Below are positions 1 through 21,231 of a DNA stretch of 64,000 nucleotides, in pieces. Position numbers and translations under genes: made by a program. Below the pieces are notes generated by a model. That model did not search any database and had not been told where the DNA came from. It saw nothing but the letters and a program-made list of their open reading frames with translations. Position 1 is the stretch's first letter. Each line of letters starts with the position of its first letter. The DNA lies in contig NC_082602.1 of NCBI RefSeq assembly GCF_030936135.1, positions 3,410,001 through 3,474,000 of the forward strand, read 5' to 3'. Source of the stretch: Gavia stellata (taxonomy: Eukaryota > Chordata > Aves > Gaviiformes > Gaviidae).

Positions 1-6625
<6,625 letters not shown>

Positions 6626-6683
6626 TGGACATGGTGCTGTGTGGTGTTGGGTGGGTTGTGGCTTGTTATTGTTGTTGTGTGGC

Positions 6684-6805
6684 GTGGGTTTTGTGGTTTT
6701 TTTTTTTTTTTTTTTTTTTGTGGGTTTTTTGATGTTGTGTGGTGTTTTTTTTTTTTTGTTTTTTTTTTTTTTTTTTTTTGGTTTTTTTTTTTTTTTTCCC
6801 CCCCC
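6684..6805 (+). repeat. G/T-only low-complexity tract with long T runs inside CR1 3' UTR
   Basis: From 6684 to 6797 the plus strand is almost purely G and T, with a single A at 6732. It contains four T runs of about 12 to 23 bases, and then eight C residues at 6798-6805. It replaces or expands the short GT-rich segment that normally separates the CR1 stop codon from the GGTTGGACTCGATGATC block. It may be a real microsatellite-like expansion or an error of long-read assembly. Confidence 0.85.
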
Positions 6806-6864
6806 AGGTTGGACTCGATGATCTTACAGGTCTTTTCCAACCGTACTGATTCTGTGATTCTGTG

Positions 6865-8421
<1,557 letters not shown>

Positions 8422-8850
8422 TCAGCACAAACCACTGAGCACGCGCTGAAAATAGTGTATTTGCACCATCAGCTTCACAGCCTACACCTAGTCCATCCGT
8501 TACAGACTGCTGAAGCTGATGAGAAACAATCTGGTTTAATTACTCTAAGTCAGAGATGCAAATTTTGGCTTTGCTAGCATGCCAAGACAAACCAGAGGGC
8601 CCACAGACAGCATTAAATCACTGCAGCCAGGTCAGCTACAGATTTCCTCTAGCTGAACAAAGGCTAGAATTCACATAGGTGAAACTGTCTAATCGATCTC
8701 TTATAGACACTGTTTGCACTGCATCACCTGACATGCTTCCAGGTGAGAAAGCCAGAAACCAGTCACCACCTCTCTCGGGTACATGGATGCTCACTATCTC
8801 TCCTGCATCATGGGGATGAAGGGGTTTCAGAAAAGCCATCTCAGCAGTTA

Positions 8851-9273
<423 letters not shown>

Positions 9274-11020
9274 TCAAATCAAGTTGTCGACTCATAATTG
9301 CAAGGAATGGAAAATAATTTCTCTTTCTATTCCTGACTTAACAGAATCATTGTGATAGATAGGGATCCCTGGGGAGAAACAGCGAGACCAGCTAACTAAT
9401 TGCCTTATGGAAAATTCTGACAGCTCGACTTAAGTGTCTTGGAAGAAAAAGTAAATTAACAGAGCTCTTACAACATTACGCAACCGTCTGACTTGCTGTT
9501 CAGCTGCTTTAGAGCACGACAGGGGAAAAAAAAAAAAAACAAACAACAAAAGAAACCCCTGAGGTCCAGGGAGTGATTTTGCCATAAGAAATATGTCCTG
9601 GGAGCACTGGATCAAGCCGAGGACATCCACCCTTTGGTCAAGCGCTAACTGAGCACCTGCAAACCGCTCCTGAAGTCACTGGTAATTCTCCCACATGCCT
9701 TGGAGAAGAGGACCAGACTTCAAACAGGTTATGCTGCCTCTCTAAAAATCCATCCATAGCCCATGTCAGCCCTCACAGTTGAGTTTCCATAACCACAAGC
9801 CAGAGATCACCTTGCAAAGCATCAGTTAAAACATGAACTGCAAGATATGCAACAGGCGTACAGAAAGAAAATATTCAATTTCAATTATTAGACCTTTATA
9901 TAATTGTAAGCGATCTCTAAGCATAATTTATCAGTTCCTACTCACTTCAGGGTACAATTTTAAACAGCTAAATACAAGAACTGCTATCTCAGGTCACAAT
10001 GAAGTTGATCTATAGCCCAGCAGGCTGTCTCTAACCAAGAGTGTATGCTTAGAGAGGTGAGGTAGGAGAAAGAGGCCCTGCTCCATTTACCTGGGGTTTT
10101 GTTCTCCACTGCCTCTCCTATAGCTATGTACCTTTATGCCAAGGTGAGGTGAAAGAGCTGTAACTCAAATCCGTGCACTCCGTAAAATTCTGCAGCGGAG
10201 CAAGAGAGAGAGGTGGCAGCCCCCTGTATTTACAGATCTTCTTTGACATGCCCTGGTCTCCTTCAGAGACTCTGTCCTCTTCCCTCTCTGCCAAATGCTA
10301 AACATCTCTACGATTCACGGCATCTAGTGTGGTTTTGTGTGATGTTGTCGCCTCCCTGCATCTGAAACAGCTTCCCGAAATCTTTTTATTATCTTAAAAT
10401 CTAAAGAGCATGAAGGTCTGAATCAGGACCTTCTGGGGAGCAAAATGTTCAACTCTTTCCACAGTCATGTTACTTGCAAGCCCGCAAACCCTCCTGATCT
10501 CTGCAGGGGATCAGATGTTTGTAAGTGTTTCTGAGGGCAAGATATAAACACATGGACCTCCTGGTATGCGCATGTCTGTTCATGCAGGGCTCAAGAAGCG
10601 TGTCCCTTTTCAGAGGCCTTTCTGAACCTTCTACAAACAATTAAAACACAAGAATACCATAGGGAGAAAACAAATGAAGAACTGAAGTGTTCATTACATT
10701 TTCAGTCTTCTCCTAATTAACCCTGATTTGGCAGCTTCCTCACTAAAAGTCCAGAGGTTTCATTTTCAGTTACATTTAATACCTGATTAAGCACCACTTA
10801 CCCATGACTATTCCCTATTAAGCAAAATGAATGCTAATACTGCCTTGAATAAGGAAAATTGATTACCACTTGCTAGAATTAGGCTAATAAAACCAATCAT
10901 TCTGATTAAATGCATCTCAGACTGGAATACCCCGTACTTTCCATACCACATTTCTTTTTAAGTTCTAAAATTGCTCTCTCTGTTTAGTTTGTTTTGTTTA
11001 AACAACAGGGTGATGCAATT

Positions 11021-11042
11021 GGGGGGGGGGGGGGGCGGGGGG
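11021..11042 (+). repeat. Poly-G run (15 G, C, 6 G)
   Basis: Fifteen G residues are followed by one C and six more G, then GAGGAGA. It is a simple homopolymer that could form stacked G-quadruplex structure. It lies about 120 bases from the 3' terminus of the neighbouring CR1 fragment but outside it. Confidence 0.9.
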
Positions 11043-11164
11043 AGGAGACACTATATTATTTCTATTAGAATGCTCTGGATACAGACAAACCTTCCTGGTT
11101 CATTATTTTGGTTTGCTTCACTGACTTAGAAGTGGGAACTACAAGTGCTTCAGAGAATGGACTT

Positions 11165-11415
11165 CACAGAATCACAGAATGATATGAGTTGGAAGGGAAC
11201 TCTGGAGATCATCTAGTCCAACCCCCCTGCCAGAGCAGGGTCACCTACCACAGATTGCACAGGAACATCTCCAGGCGAGTTTTGAGTATCTCCAGAGAAG
11301 GAGACTCCACAACCTCTCTGGGCAGCTTGTTCCAGTGCTCTGCCACCCTCAAAGTAAAGAAGTTCCTCCCTCATGTTTAGATGGAACTTCCTATGACCAA
11401 GTTTGTGCCCCTTCA
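11165..11415 (-). mobile_element. CR1 LINE fragment, old
   Basis: This is a minus-strand CR1 3' fragment. Its 3' end is the two CACAGAAT octamers at 11165-11180 (ATTCTGTG on the element strand), followed by the reverse complement of the typical tail (GAGTTGGAAGGGA...). The body matches the CR1 region that encodes the end of ORF2 (CTCTGGGCAGCTTGTTCCAG). Frames are broken, so it is a decayed copy. The 5' limit near 11415 is approximate. It lies in OIT3 intron 1 in the gene's own orientation. Confidence 0.9.
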
Positions 11416-13202
11416 AGTCACCCGTATTTAGCTGCATTCTTTGTAAATACCTGTCTCACTGACATACTATCTTGCACCTTCTCACAAATATTACACCTCT
11501 CTTGACAAACATCCTTACACCATCCTCAGCCATAGACACGTTTTGTTTGGCCTGAAATCCAGCAAAAAAGGCAGGGGCAGCTGCCATAGTCATGAGCACT
11601 GCAGAGCTGCAAGCTGGCACAGGGAGCACAGGTCTGGGTTATGAAGGGAATCTCTAGTGCCATAATTCACAAGGTATGCAGAGGAACGGATTCACTCCCA
11701 CCGCAACCAGCCCTTAGTTCTGAGCAGCGGAGGGGAACTGCAGCAGGAATCTCTGATGAGATTCACCAGGCAATCCCTTGTAAGCTCTCGATTTCACCTG
11801 CCTCTCCTTGCCTCCCCTTACCCACAGACAGCAGCAGCACTGTTAAATCTCATCCTCTAAAAGCTTGCTTGACTTCTCACAACAGGAAAACAGGGGTCCT
11901 GCCTTTGCACACAGCTGAAAAGAGCTTCCTCCAGGCTTCCCTCAGTATAACTCACTTGGTTTCCACAAGATTATTTGGTACGGCCTTAGGGTGAGTCACT
12001 GACTAAGATTAAAAGGTTTTTGTGCTGTTAAAAGCCAAATGAAGCGAAGCGAGGAATGCCCTGTCAGCTTCCCAGCTGGGCAGCACCAAAAATACACACA
12101 CTCTCATTAGCTTTCATATAGTATAATTAACTTTATGAAATATCCTTTGTAGACAGACTCTGAAAACACTCATCTAGGGAGATCACATTGTCTCCTAAAC
12201 ATTCAGAAGCTAATTTAAAGACAAAATTTACTGAGATGAACACGCAGCGGCTCAGAGAGAGCTGAAAGAAGGCATTTCAGGAGAATAGGGTAGCCCACCT
12301 TCCAATCTTTCATGCCTCTGGGAGCTTCAGGCAGGAGTAAAGAGGAGGCAAACAAGCAGAAAAAGCAGACAGTGCTCTTCTGAACACTGAAGACCCTCAT
12401 GGCCACCCTCGGACTGCCAGGGCTGCTCCCAAGCCAACCTCCCAAGCAGTCTTTGGCAGCACAGTTTACTGAAAACTAATTTGAGGTTTTAAGAAAAAAC
12501 TCCGCAAAAATATAGAAACAACTAATCAACCTCTCCTCTCTTCTCCCTAAACAACGAAAGCATGGGGGTTTTGCACAAGACATATAACTGTCTCCAGCTC
12601 CCTCTGTTTTTCATTTTTCTTGGCTCAATTTTTTTCCTCCTCAACACTTCTTGCGTGGCCTGAGCAATTCAGCCTGACATGCATTAGCTATGAAGTAAAG
12701 CTTTTCAATTTGTAATCTTGATGATATCATCAGTTCTCTAGCTGACATGCTAGCATATATATTGGATGACTAATCAGGCTCTAGCAAGCATTCATAAACC
12801 CGCCGTTCTTCAGAGAGATTAATCCTGTGTGTATTGCGTAGCTGGAGGTCTCTGCTCTGGCACGACTAAGCAAAGAAATGAGCAGCACTGCATTATGACA
12901 CTAAATTCAGTCAAGATTTGTCAAAGAAGCAGGTGAAAAAGTAGCATAATATCTACTCATAAAGTCTCTCCTCCAAAGGGAGAGGAAAATCCCACAGTAC
13001 TTTGAGAGTAGAGACTGTCCCAATATGGGAGCCTTCACGCTCTGTAACAGAAAGTTCTTTCCAACTGGAATTTTACACCACCTTCAAAAAAAAAGAATAC
13101 TTCTCACATCTTCCAGTCTTTCACCCAAGAATACCAAGGTTCAGCACGACCCTTAAAGACAGCAAACAGAAATAAGCTTGAAGGCAATACCTCTCTACTC
13201 AC

Positions 13203-13266
13203 CCATCAAAGACACTGGCTGCAAATGGATGACAAAGCAGATACAGAAAAACAAGTACTGGAACAT
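13203..13266 (-). CDS. OIT3: OIT3 exon 1: signal peptide
   Basis: This short exon is too small for a normal ORF search. On the minus strand ATG at 13266-13264 opens 21 codons (MFQYLFFCICFVI..., then HLQPVSLM) plus one base, followed by the strong donor G|GTGAGTAG at 13202. The peptide has the layout of a signal sequence, with a hydrophobic core after a short start, and is about the length of the human OIT3 leader. The leftover G joins CC from exon 2 to give GCC (Ala), producing ALDPCSAY, the known start of the mature protein. No other ATG, hydrophobic stretch and phase-1 donor in the 9.2-19 kb interval fits as well. Identification rests on this phase match and on peptide type, not on alignment. 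The 5' UTR and transcription start lie just above 13266 but cannot be placed. Confidence 0.8.
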
Positions 13267-16200
13267 CCCACTCAGCCAAGGAACAGTTGCCACTCAAGAA
13301 ACAGAGGTTTGAAAGCCCTTGCACACACTGTGGCTCTTGCAGCCTCCCTCTCGGTGGAGCTTCTGACCCCAAGCTTTCTGAAGAGCAAGCGTGATAGCTC
13401 TCCTGGAAGTTTATCAGAGGAAGAAGCTGAAGGGATGTGGGGTACAGCTCCAGCCTTGACCTCTGCAGAGCAGCTCTGCCCCTTATTGACAACAGAGAAG
13501 TACTTACTGATCAATCTTGTTTTTTGGACTCAACCCGCTATTGTTTTCTGGCCTGACTGCCCCAGAGTGACACCTCCGCTATCTTATCTGGAGAAGAATT
13601 CTAACTAGGGGACACCCGGACATCCCGAAAGGATGGAAAAGAAGAACAGATGGGTGCTTGTTGTTATCTCTGCTCCTTCCACAAGTTATACGACTTCATG
13701 GCTCCCCACAGACAAAAAACACCAGCCAGAGAGCCTTAACTGCAGGAAGTAGTGGCCAGAGGAGGAGAACCGATCCTTCTGAGCAGAGATTACAGATGAA
13801 TGCTTGGAGCAGACCTACAATGGGAACATCAGTCAAAGTGAAGGACTGGTATCCCACAGGGAAATAAGTTGTTCCTATGCTACACAAAGACCCTTTACAC
13901 TCCTGGTCACATAACCTGACCATTACAGCAAGATTATCAAACAAGGCAAATAAAGACATTTTTCTGCAGCAGTCTTATGATCTCTGTCTGAAAAAAAAAA
14001 ACAAACCCAAAACCAAACCTTCAACCAAGAAACCCAACAGTACCGAATTAACTTCCATGCAAAACTGTGTAATTTAGAACCTCTGCCTTACCAGTTCAAA
14101 CCAAACTAGGCTGAGTTGCAGGTCATAACCACATGCTCTGGCTTATAGACAAGATGTAGCACACGAAAATCTGTTCTCTACTACAGCAAACCAAGCACCA
14201 TGACTGGCAGTGAGAGATACCAAGGACAATGCAAATAAGCAGAAAGAAATCTTCCCTCTCATCCCACTAACTGCACCTCTTATTATAGAGAAAAGATTTA
14301 AAGCTCTGTTTTTAACATAGAATCATTTAGGTTGGAAAAGACCTTTAAGATCATCAAGTCTAACCGCAAACCTAACACTGCCAAGTCCACCACTAAACCG
14401 TGTCCCTAAGCGCCTCATCCACACAGTCTTTTAAATACCTCCAGGGATGGTGACTCAACCCCCTCCCCTGGGCAGCCTCTTCCAGTGTCTGATAACCCTT
14501 TCAGTGAGGAACTTTTTTGCAATATCCAATCTAAACCTCCCCTGGTGCAACTTGCAGCAACTTCCTCTTGTCCTATCACTTGTCAGTTGGGAGAAGAGAC
14601 CAGCACCCACCTCTTTTAAACCCCCTTACAGGTAGTTGTAGAGAGCAATAAGGTCTCCCCTGAGCCTCCTCTTCTCCAGGCTAAACAACCCCAGCTCTCC
14701 CAACTGCTCCTCATAAGGCTTGTATATACACATCTACAGGTTCCTCCCTGCTTATGAACAATGGTCATATAGTTCTCCACCAGGAAATCATCTGCAGGCA
14801 GAAAGCTCTCCATCAGCAAAGAGGACAGCTAAGCCTACAGTAATTGCACAATCAAGCAAGCGTAGGCATTTCCCCATTTCCTTTACACCCTGTATTTCTG
14901 CAGCAGAGTGGCGTAAGGAATAACGTCAAGGTTGATATGCTAGCTTCCAATCCCAGTAGGAAAGAGTTAGCTATGTTATTTCCATGTTGAGTTTGCATGA
15001 GACAAGGAGTTGAGTATTTGCCCGCCTCGTAGAGATTGTACATTATAGAAAGCTCTCAATGGCCCCTCTCTGTCTGGGTGTTGCCCTAGCAGTGAAGTGC
15101 ATTATCCTGCTCTGTTCCACCCCAGCAGAGGAGCCTTTTTCGGTAGCGCATGACTCCAGGGAACAACAAAAGAAGCTTTATAAATGACTATCATTGCTCC
15201 CTCCAACAACAGAAAAAAAAAACAAAATAAAAACTTTGTGGCTATATTGTGCTGACAGCTGTGCAGTACCAGAAAAGTTTTTTCAACAACAGGAAAGGAG
15301 AACAAATTCACTATGCAAAGCTAGCAAGGCAGATAACCCTCAAAAGGTGATTATGTGAATTCCCAGAAGAGAAGCTAAAATTGAACAGAGAATACTACCG
15401 CAAGGCACAGGAAGTTATATTTTGCTATTTTCATTGAGAGGTTGATTCATATTTAAGATCCTGGGTAAATAAAACTGACAAGCTTGAATTGAATTTTCTA
15501 TTTGTGTTAGAGATGTGTATATTTCTCCCAACCATTTCATTACCAGCTGCTTTTATTATTGTAGCTGGTATATTAGGTCTGACACTAGTAATGTTTTGAC
15601 AGTTACATGTAAGTGATTGACAACATCAGGAAATAAACTGCATCATAACAGTTTTGAGCCTCAAAGGTCTCACAACCAGGCCCTTTGAAGTTCTCCAAAA
15701 GGGATTAAAGCAGGAAATGCCCCAGCATTCCCAGAGATGATACTATCCCAAACTGCCGTAACATCTAGTTCAAGGAAACAGTCTAAAGCTGGAGAAGATT
15801 CAGGGTGCTGCCTCTAGAAAGACAAGGACCTTCTCAGTCTTCCGGAAGAAGCACCAGCAGAGGCAACTCTTCTATCAGCACTTTCCCTTCGCTGTGCAAG
15901 TTATTTCAGGTGGTATACACAGCTCCAGTTCCCCCACAAACAATAGTAGCCTGTTTTAGAGTAGACCACTGCAAATCTATGCCTCAGGGAGCTAGAGCAA
16001 TTATTCCTGAGAGGGGAAGGGAGGGGGGAGAGGAACCTCAACACCAAACAAAAAACCCTGTTGCAAACAGACCCTCTAGGAGAGAGAATACAATTCCAGT
16101 GGAGTACTCTAGATACTGTAGGGCCTGCACTCTGGAAGCAGATCTGGTAAATCTGTTGTGCCTGACCTCTACTTCCCCAACCCCAAAATGAGTGAGCCTG

Positions 16201-19200
16201 ACTTCCTAAGTAGCAAGAAGAATCAGGATCAAATTAGTGTTTCTTAAAAGTGCTCATCGGTATGGGTTAAAAAGATAGGAAGAGGGAAGGTAACATTGAA
16301 ATAGAGTGCTAGGATTTTATTTTGGTACCCAAGAGATGGGATCTTCTAAACCTGCTGCTGTCTAAGCATGGGTAGATCTAGTCTTAATGCAAGAAAGAAT
16401 GCTTATCTTGCAGGCGGCAACCACACTTCTCACCCCTCCCAGAGATTTGGAGAGCTTTACCATCCTTACACAAGGAACTCAAATTCTTCAAAGCCTCATG
16501 CTCTTTGTAATGGACTAATAAAGATGCTCTGGTGGTTGCTGAAGCTGGCCTTGTCTTTGTCAGAGCCACCTCCCACAACAAACCACTATTTGATGAAAGT
16601 AAGGTGTGTGAAGAAGACCTCTCGATGCAGGAGTAACTCCTGCAGCCTGTCTAGAAAGAGCAGGCGGAAGAGCTAATCAGCACTTCCTGCCGCTGAGAGA
16701 GGGGAGAACCTGACACACACGACAGGATCCCCATCTGCGATTGATTTGAGGATGTATGTTCACAATAAGCCCTGACAGGCTGCTGAGATAGATTGCATGA
16801 ATGTCAAGGACTTAGAGATAGGCCTTGTTTCTGTAAACAGCTTGTCCCAGGACAGAGTGCCAATGGGTAGGGCTGCTGAGATCAGGGATTGAACGCAAGT
16901 TTGGCAAAGCATGAGCAAACTCAACACAAGAACAAGTAAAACACCAAGACTCCATGAAAATCGGACAAGTACGTAACTCCCAGTGAAGAGTAGCAGTTAT
17001 TTCCTTTCCCTTAGTGGAGTCCTGTGATACAGAACTTGGTGTTTTGAGAGTGTTTTTCCACAGGTCCTACAGAACCCAGTGTATCTTCCATGATCCTCAA
17101 TTTCTAGATGGAGGAGTTAGGGCATAGAGAGCATACCCACAATTACAAAACTAGTCGGGGCAGAAACAGGAATAGGACCTGTCTTTTACAAGTTCACAGA
17201 GCCACGATGACACAGCATAACACCAGCTTCTCCCATACTTCGGGGCTTAGATACAGTGCAAGTTTAATTTCCATTACTGCATTTTACTTTTCACCCCTTT
17301 AATGTCAATACAGAAATAAAAACAATTTTTTTTTAAAAAGGGAATAATCTGAATCTCTTGGGATAGATAGAAAAATACTTAAGATATAAAAATCTCCTTC
17401 CCATGTGAAAATGAAGTCATACAACGTGGCACAGAGGAAAGCAGTTTGCATTTACAACTCCACACAAGAACCAGAAAGGAGATCAAAGAAGTTGTTCCAC
17501 TGGCTCAGAAAGACAGGGCAAGCTGGCCAGCTTCACTTGACTGACATGGTGCCAAGATCTGACAGCCAACAGCAGGTTCACAGCACCATGCAAACCCTCT
17601 CTTAGAGCCAACCTGGAAGTGTGAGAACTTGCAGCAAGGTGATCATCATTATTGCCTGCTAGGGAAGAGGGGTTACAAGGGAAAAGAAAAAGGGTTTCTT
17701 CTTTGCTCTTCAGGAAAAAGGAGCCATGAACACCTCTCCTGGAGAGGCTTGCAAGGTAGAGCCTTGCAAGGCATTGCAAAAAGGGAACCTAATAGACTTC
17801 TCCAGATAATTTTTAACTTGACATGTATTTATTTGAAAGCTCCCTCACAGAAAGAGAGGGAAGGAGAGGTTAAGCAAATGACTAACAAAACTGGTAGAAA
17901 AAAGCAGCATCTGAACACTGCAATGCACACTGCTGTTTATCCTTCATAGAGTCCTAAGAATGCAGTGTTAAGTTGAGATTCAGGCAGCGCTGCCTGCTCT
18001 TGAAGTGCTGCCAGGAGGACAGGACCCTATTACCTGCCTGGCTCCTAGGCATGAAATGGCTACTGCAAGAGAGTTTGTTGATATACAACAGTGTATATCA
18101 GGAGAACAAACAAACATCACCCTTCCCTTCAAGGTTAGCTTTCAAGGGCAACAAAAGCAGAAGCACTTAGACTTGAGCTTGAGGTATGTGGCATGTCATC
18201 CACCCCCAGCAGAGACCACATGTGCAGTGTTGGTGCAGAGAGGAGACAGACAGCTATCTGCCAGGGGTACAGACTCACAAGACCCGTCGGACAGCCCATA
18301 TTTCAGGGTACAATTGTAGACTCTTATTCTACTCCTTTCCCCACATTAAAGCATGTGCAGGGACAATTTTGTCACACTGCTTTCAAAATAGGGATTGTGG
18401 TGCTAGATGTCAAAGTCTTCAGTTCTTCTGGATGCCAAAATGGGAGACTTCTTATGCAACTGTTCCAAGCAGTTTGTCTAGGGAGGGCAGCAGCTCATCT
18501 GTACACAGCAGCAGACTAAGGGCTGCTTAGAGGAAGAGGGTTTTGTCAGCATTGCTGAACTGAATTTTAACAGTGATTAAAGGTAGGTCACAACAACTAA
18601 CAGTTTCCAGCCCCTCCTCTGTGTCTTAAAAAACACAGGAGAGAGTAGGCTGGTTTTAAAACTGGCCAATCACGGATTTTTTTTTTTTTTTTACAGTCAA
18701 CGGACATGATGAAAAAAATACTCTGGCGCTAAATGTCTCATCCTAACATCCCATTAAGTTAGGACAAAGTACAGTCTGCTAATTCCCGAAGTTAATGAAC
18801 AAACTGTATGTCATCATGACAAATCAAGCCACAGCCATTCAAAAGGCCCAGAAAGTTAACAGAAGCTTAAAACTTCAGTTTTCCTCTGAAACAGCACTGG
18901 AATGCAACATAGAAACACACTGACACCACTCGGTATGTTTTAGGTTGCTGGGTGTTATACACCCAAATATATTCTTATCCTGCAACCTGCCACACATGTC
19001 CAGATTTTGTTAGCCTCCCCATGGAGCTACTATGCTGGTCAAACAAAGGCAGATCTCTGTTAGACCAAACATCTCTACCTCACCACCTCAACTGCTCTTG
19101 AGATCCCTGTGTTACGCAGCTAGGCATGGCAGCAAGATCTCCATCCAAGCTTCTTCAGGAAAGCTATTATCTGCATCAACATGGCCTCAGTGATGTAAGG

Positions 19201-19310
19201 TCAAGAAGAAACAACCTAAACAAAAAGAAATGGAGGAAACTCAGGAAGCAGCTGCCACACATCCAATATTCTTTTCTCAGCTGGGGAAAATAACGTTATT
19301 CAAGAGCACC
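13267..19310. other. OIT3-MCU intergenic interval
   Basis: About 6 kb separates the OIT3 start codon from the MCU polyadenylation region; both genes are on the minus strand. The OIT3 promoter must lie in its left part, but I see no clear TATA box or CpG island. The interval contains one CR1 fragment (14316-14723). ORFs of up to 128 codons, such as the plus-strand one at 15805-16191, have no family resemblance. Confidence 0.65.
14316..14723 (-). mobile_element. CR1 LINE fragment, old
   Basis: This is a minus-strand CR1 3' fragment of about 400 bases. The 3' end starts with CATAGAATCATTTAGGTTGG, one octamer plus the conserved tail. The body shows the reverse complement of the CR1 ORF2 end, including CTGGGCAGCCTCTTCCAGTG and the stretch CTCCTCTTCTCCAGGCTAAA. 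The 5' break near 14723 (CTCATAAGGCTTGT) is approximate. Frames are interrupted. It lies upstream of OIT3 within the intergenic region. Confidence 0.92.
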
Positions 19311-21153
19311 AATTCAAAAACTGAATAGTTATTTATTGTTCCAGAAGTACATTGCTCTTTTATACATATTTCATAAATGATACAGGATTTTACACATGTT
19401 CAGTTTGTTTTGTTTTTTAAAGAAGGACTTTTCTCCATGCTCCCTCCCTCATCCCAAACGCACACCAAGGATTCAGCTACAGGATCATGTTCATTTTTTT
19501 CCCTTTAAAACGCACCACACAAACAGGATAAAACAGATAAAAAAAATCACACAATGTAATTAAATTGAAAGACAGAGGAAAAGGGGAATGGAGGAAAAAA
19601 AACCCCTAGAAACATGCACCCAATTCGGTCCAACATGCCATTGAGTAAGAGGCAGCAATTCCAGCTGTGTTTCCACATCTGCAAGGCACCTGGCATCTAG
19701 TTAATACTGATTTTTTTTCTTTTTTTTTTTGTTTAAAACATGGTTCTCCAAAAAAACAGAAGCCTCTTTCCATGACACAGTGAGGAGTAGTAGTGAAACA
19801 TCAAAAAAACCAGCCAGCTTTTCTGTATATAAAGCTTAGTGCCCTTCTCCTACCTTCATCCTGTCTCCACAGTACTTATCAGCAGGATGCTAAAACAGAC
19901 TGACCCGCTTTGAATGAAGAGATGGTTTATCTGCTTAGAGTTCAGCCAGCCTTGCTAGAAAAGAGGGCAATGGGTTGACTTTCCTTCCTCTATTTCTTTT
20001 AGCCAAGAACAAGAGATGTCATTAGCCACTCCTAAGAAATCCTGACCTGTGGGTGCAAAGTTCATCTAAAGCTACTTAAGTAGGGGAAAGTGCTAGAGAA
20101 TGGAAGTAGTTTTGTGTCTTGCACTGTAAGAGCCCTGGGCTTTCAAAAAGCCTCTGGGCAAGGAAAATGCTTTGACCATTTTATCCCGTTACACAAGCAG
20201 TCAAATATCAAGTTTAATTATTCCATGTTCCAAAACTGTTCATTTAAGTAGGAGTCATGATTCTGCAACAGTTTCATAATCCTTTAAACCTTTATAATTT
20301 CATAGTCCAGGTGGCTATCAGATTTGGGGTAGGAAGAGGGGAATCTCCCTCTCTTAAGACTGAATATAAAAAACCTCTCATGCAATGCTGCCATTGATTT
20401 TTAGAAGGAGCTCAAGGGCATTGGGACGCAAAGTTTATATAGTTATTATGGAATAATCCAAAATATCAATTATCAAATGTCCAGAAGAAAACTTGTTCCT
20501 TCTCTCACTTGGCTACAACCAATCTGTGCTACAAATAAGCAAAGGAGGAAGTCAGTGGAGCACATGGGGTGGGCCGGGAAGGGGAAGCTCACGGTTTTCC
20601 AGTAGAAAGCAGTCTTGTAGTAACTTTATAAAAGAGACCAAGTCTGATCAGAAGTGTGCGTGTTACTGGCGGTGGAGTGCAAGTTCTGATCACCAGCCAT
20701 AGCTCCAGGTGGCTTGGATTCTTTGTTCTTTTTTTTCCTTTTTTTTTTTTGAGAGAGAAAGAGAGATCTGAGTCAGGTAAGGGAAAATTTAAAAAGCTAA
20801 GCAGGCTGCTGGTGTCTTTATCAAGAGGCAGACCCTGCAAAGCTGGAAGAAGACACCCCTACACCCCAGCATTACATTCTTTTCATGAACCCCCCCAATC
20901 CTGTATTTGTACACAATTGCCATTCAGACAGTTTTTAAATATGACTATTTGCCAAGCCCTTTTTAGAACTAACATTCCACAAAGTCCCATCTTCAGTTTA
21001 AGAGATTCCCCCCCCTACAGTCCTTTGTCTTGATTAAAGGTAAAAACCCTCCACCCCCACATCACCTCCCAGCTTCCACCTGCAATGCTTTTTAATTAAA
21101 AAGGCAGGAGCTATGAACAGTTTTTTTGCCGGGGTTCAGAGCTTCTTTGCTGA
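19310..21153 (-). other. MCU: MCU 3' UTR
   Basis: This is the untranslated part of the last MCU exon, about 1.84 kb from the stop to the predicted cleavage site below the AATAAA at 19332-19337. The length agrees with the roughly 2 kb 3' UTR of mammalian MCU. An ATTAAA at 21096-21091 could serve a very short alternative form. The 19310 end is estimated as about 20 bases past the signal. Confidence 0.75.
19332..19337 (-). terminator. MCU: MCU polyadenylation signal AATAAA
   Basis: AATAAA is read on the minus strand (TTTATT on plus). It is the only canonical hexamer that I see between the MCU stop codon and this point. T- and G-containing sequence follows downstream, as expected for the cleavage region. 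Confidence 0.75.
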
Positions 21154-21231
21154 TCAGTCTTTTTCATCAATTTGCTGGATGGGCAGGTGAACCTGCAGTG
21201 GGTCTCGAAGCCTCTTAAGGTCCAATTCTGC
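21154..21231 (-). CDS. MCU: MCU exon 8: C-terminus and stop
   Basis: This is the 78-base coding part of the last exon: 25 codons plus TGA at 21156-21154, after the acceptor ACTTTTAG. It reads AELDLKRLRDPLQVHLPIQQ, then IDEKD and the stop. Human ends with a very similar peptide (LRQIGEKD), so the C-terminus is complete. The remainder of this exon is 3' UTR. Confidence 0.98.
   Translation of the reverse strand, partial: AELDLKRLRDPLQVHLPIQQIDEKD

Noticed and set aside
9430..9630. Minus-strand ORF with a Leu/Phe-rich hydrophobic stretch, considered as the OIT3 leader exon
   Set aside because: The hydrophobic part comes from an A-run, and no phase-1 donor connects it to exon 2. The segment at 13203-13266 fits much better.
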